Assembly: GCA_913054495.1 (NCBI GenBank)
Contig: CAJXIY010000011.1
Location: 1-46,349, forward strand
From: an uncultured Gammaproteobacteria bacterium
GTDB taxonomy: Bacteria; Pseudomonadota; Gammaproteobacteria; Pseudomonadales; Pseudohongiellaceae
DNA: 46,349 nucleotides
Reading direction: 5' to 3'
Shown: in pieces, positions 44,708 to 46,349 of the stretch
Layout: each line of letters starts with the position of its first letter
Numbering within the stretch: the first letter of the stretch is position 1
Made by a program: the position numbers and the translations under genes
Notes under the pieces: generated by a model
What the model was told of the DNA's origin: nothing
Database searches by the model: none
What the model saw: the letters and a program-made list of their open reading frames with translations, nothing else

Positions 44708-46288
44708 ATGACAATAGGTAATATTCACAGCCAGAAGATTCTGATTCTGGATTTTGGTTCCCAATACACTCAACTCATCGCGCGACGCGTTCGCGAGTTG
44801 GGGGTCTATTGTGAAATCTGGGACTATGCCGCCGATGCGGATTCGTTCGAGAGCTTTGCAGCCCAGGGCATCATATTTTCCGGTGGTCCCGAATCTGCCA
44901 ATAGGTCCGAATCGCCACAGCCACCTGCCTTTCTGTATGCAGCCGGTGTGCCGATTCTTGGTATCTGCTACGGCATGCAAACCATGGCCGAGCACTTTGG
45001 TGGCAAAGTAGAGGCGTCTTCTAAATCTGAGTTTGGCTTCGCCCAGGTTGATGTTACTGCGATCAATCGTTTATTCGATGGCATCGAGGACAGGACTACG
45101 GATTCCGGTGAGCCACAATTGGATGTATGGATGAGTCATGGTGACAAGGTCACCGCAGTGCCGCCCGATTTTAAAATTACTGCGGCCACGGCAAGTGCGC
45201 CTATCTCTGCGATGGCCGATGAATCACGTTCGTTATATGGTATTCAGTTCCACCCGGAGGTAACGCATACCCTGCAAGGATTGCGCATTCTGGAACGGTT
45301 TGTGCGCGATATTTGCAACTGTGATGCCCTGTGGACATCAGCCAATATTATCGAAGATGCCATCAGTACAATTAGGGCCAGGGTCGGGACCGATAAGGTG
45401 TTGCTGGGGCTTTCCGGTGGCGTCGATTCTTCTGTGGTGGCGGCACTGCTTCACGAGGCGATAGGCGATCAGCTGACCTGTGTCTTCGTAGACAACGGCT
45501 TGCTGCGCCTGAAAGAAGGCGATCAGGTGATGGCCACCTTTGGCAAGAACATGGGCGTGCGTGTGATCCGTGTGGATACCCAGGAATTGTTTCTTTCCAG
45601 GCTTGCCGGTGTCGATGAACCGGAACAGAAGCGGAAAATTATCGGTAATACCTTTATCGAAGTGTTCGAGGCAGAAGCTGAAAAACTAGAGGATGTAAAC
45701 TGGTTGGCGCAGGGGACTATTTATCCGGATGTGATCGAATCTGCCGGCTCGAAGACAGGCAAGGCTCACCTCATAAAATCCCATCACAATGTTGCTGGCC
45801 TGCCCGACGATATGAAGATGCAACTCGTCGAACCGCTGCGGGAGTTATTCAAAGACGAAGTGCGCAAGATCGGCCTGGAGCTCGGTCTTCCCCACGACAT
45901 GGTTTATCGACATCCATTTCCCGGTCCTGGTCTGGGTGTACGAGTGTTGGGAGAAGTCAGGAAAGAGTATTGCGACATCCTGCGGCAAGCCGATGCAATC
46001 TTCATGGAAGAATTGCACAGAGCCGATTGCTATCACAAGGTGAGTCAGGCCTTCGCGGTTTTCCTGCCGGTAAAATCCGTCGGTGTGGTGGGTGACGCGC
46101 GTCGCTATTCCTACGTGATTACCCTGCGCGCCGTCGAGACCATCGATTTTATGACCGCACGTTGGGCGCGACTCGATCCTGATCTATTGGAGACCGTATC
46201 CAGTCGCATCATGAATGAAATCGCCGACGTTTCCCGCGTCGCCTACGATATCTCCAGCAAGCCTCCTGCAACCATTGAGTGGGAGTAA
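44708..46288 (+). CDS. guaA: GMP synthase (glutamine-hydrolysing)
   Basis: GuaA converts XMP to GMP with glutamine and ATP. The 526-residue protein has a class I glutamine amidotransferase domain (about 8-205) with the nucleophile C87 in ILGICYGMQ and the His-Glu pair in [11 protein letters not shown], an ATP pyrophosphatase P-loop ([17 protein letters not shown]), and a C-terminal dimerisation domain ending [11 protein letters not shown]. All parts are complete. It probably shares the guaB transcript, although the palindrome in between could uncouple them. The 61 bases after it show no terminator. Confidence 0.98.
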   Translation: MTIGNIHSQKILILDFGSQYTQLIARRVRELGVYCEIWDYAADADSFESFAAQGIIFSGGPESANRSESPQPPAFLYAAGVPILGICYGMQTMAEHFGGKVEASSKSEFGFAQVDVTAINRLFDGIEDRTTDSGEPQLDVWMSHGDKVTAVPPDFKITAATASAPISAMADESRSLYGIQFHPEVTHTLQGLRILERFVRDICNCDALWTSANIIEDAISTIRARVGTDKVLLGLSGGVDSSVVAALLHEAIGDQLTCVFVDNGLLRLKEGDQVMATFGKNMGVRVIRVDTQELFLSRLAGVDEPEQKRKIIGNTFIEVFEAEAEKLEDVNWLAQGTIYPDVIESAGSKTGKAHLIKSHHNVAGLPDDMKMQLVEPLRELFKDEVRKIGLELGLPHDMVYRHPFPGPGLGVRVLGEVRKEYCDILRQADAIFMEELHRADCYHKVSQAFAVFLPVKSVGVVGDARRYSYVITLRAVETIDFMTARWARLDPDLLETVSSRIMNEIADVSRVAYDISSKPPATIEWE

Positions 46289-46349
46289 AAACACGCCCTA
46301 CAACCCCCATTCCTACGCTGTTTCCTATGTTGTAAAGTTGTTGTAAAGA

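Noticed and set aside
1..46349. CRISPR array, tRNA, rRNA, integrase or transposase
   Set aside because: No regularly spaced short repeats, no tRNA or rRNA sequence and no recombinase-like protein was recognised in reading the window and its open frames.

Overview
The window is a piece of a gammaproteobacterial chromosome, moderately GC-rich by eye (not computed). Its backbone is the conserved gammaproteobacterial order rlmN (3' end) - pilW - rodZ - ispG - hisS - yfgM - bamB - der, then xseA (opposite strand) and guaB-guaA at the right end. RodZ, YfgM, BamB, PilW and IspG with Escherichia-like cysteine spacing point to a Gram-negative gammaproteobacterium with type IV pili. The many quinoproteins and exported oxidases suggest a free-living, probably marine or soil, aerobic heterotroph; no marker here fixes the genus.

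Region 1 (1-8,094) is housekeeping: ribosome methylation, pilus assembly, cell shape, isoprenoid synthesis, histidyl-tRNA synthesis, outer-membrane protein assembly and ribosome maturation, all on + with short gaps or overlaps. Region 2 (8,100-13,760) is a mixed accessory stretch: a PLP-dependent dehydratase, an MBL-fold hydrolase, a membrane-anchored DsbA-like thioredoxin, a small membrane protein, a decayed BNR-repeat (sialidase-like) pseudogene beside an intact MoaD/ThiS-like ubiquitin-fold gene, and an M23 peptidase overlapping xseA.

Region 3 (15,190-42,930) is about 28 kb of accessory genes between xseA and guaB, which are neighbours in Escherichia coli. Most of its products carry signal peptides or membrane anchors. 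It holds five PQQ-type dehydrogenases: a soluble glucose/quinate-type enzyme, a GSDH-type sugar dehydrogenase with an N-terminal haem c domain, and three alcohol-dehydrogenase-type eight-bladed enzymes, one of them fused to haem c. The three alcohol-type enzymes all have the D-x-D pair associated with lanthanide use. One is in a three-gene minus-strand operon with a cytochrome c / copper type II (PHM-like) monooxygenase fusion that keeps all six expected copper ligands, and with a secreted protein of unknown function. Around these are a Tat-exported Rieske protein, a MauG-like dihaem peroxidase with a FixH/YtkA-like partner, a Baeyer-Villiger-type flavin monooxygenase, two epoxide-hydrolase-like enzymes (one exported, one membrane-anchored), an exported fumarylacetoacetate-hydrolase-like protein, a HupE/PpiC pair, a cold-shock gene with a long leader, and a secreted GH43-like propeller.

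The working picture is a periplasmic oxidation island: Cu- and flavin-dependent oxygenation, PQQ-dependent alcohol or sugar oxidation with haem c as electron carrier, and hydrolases for epoxide-, ester- or diketone-like products. The substrates are unknown. Non-coding features of note are a 120-nt nested palindrome between guaB and guaA, a 75-bp tandem duplication spanning a stop codon, strong terminators after the cold-shock gene and a small repeat protein, and a candidate structural switch in the cold-shock leader. No tRNA, rRNA, CRISPR array, transposase or integrase was seen.
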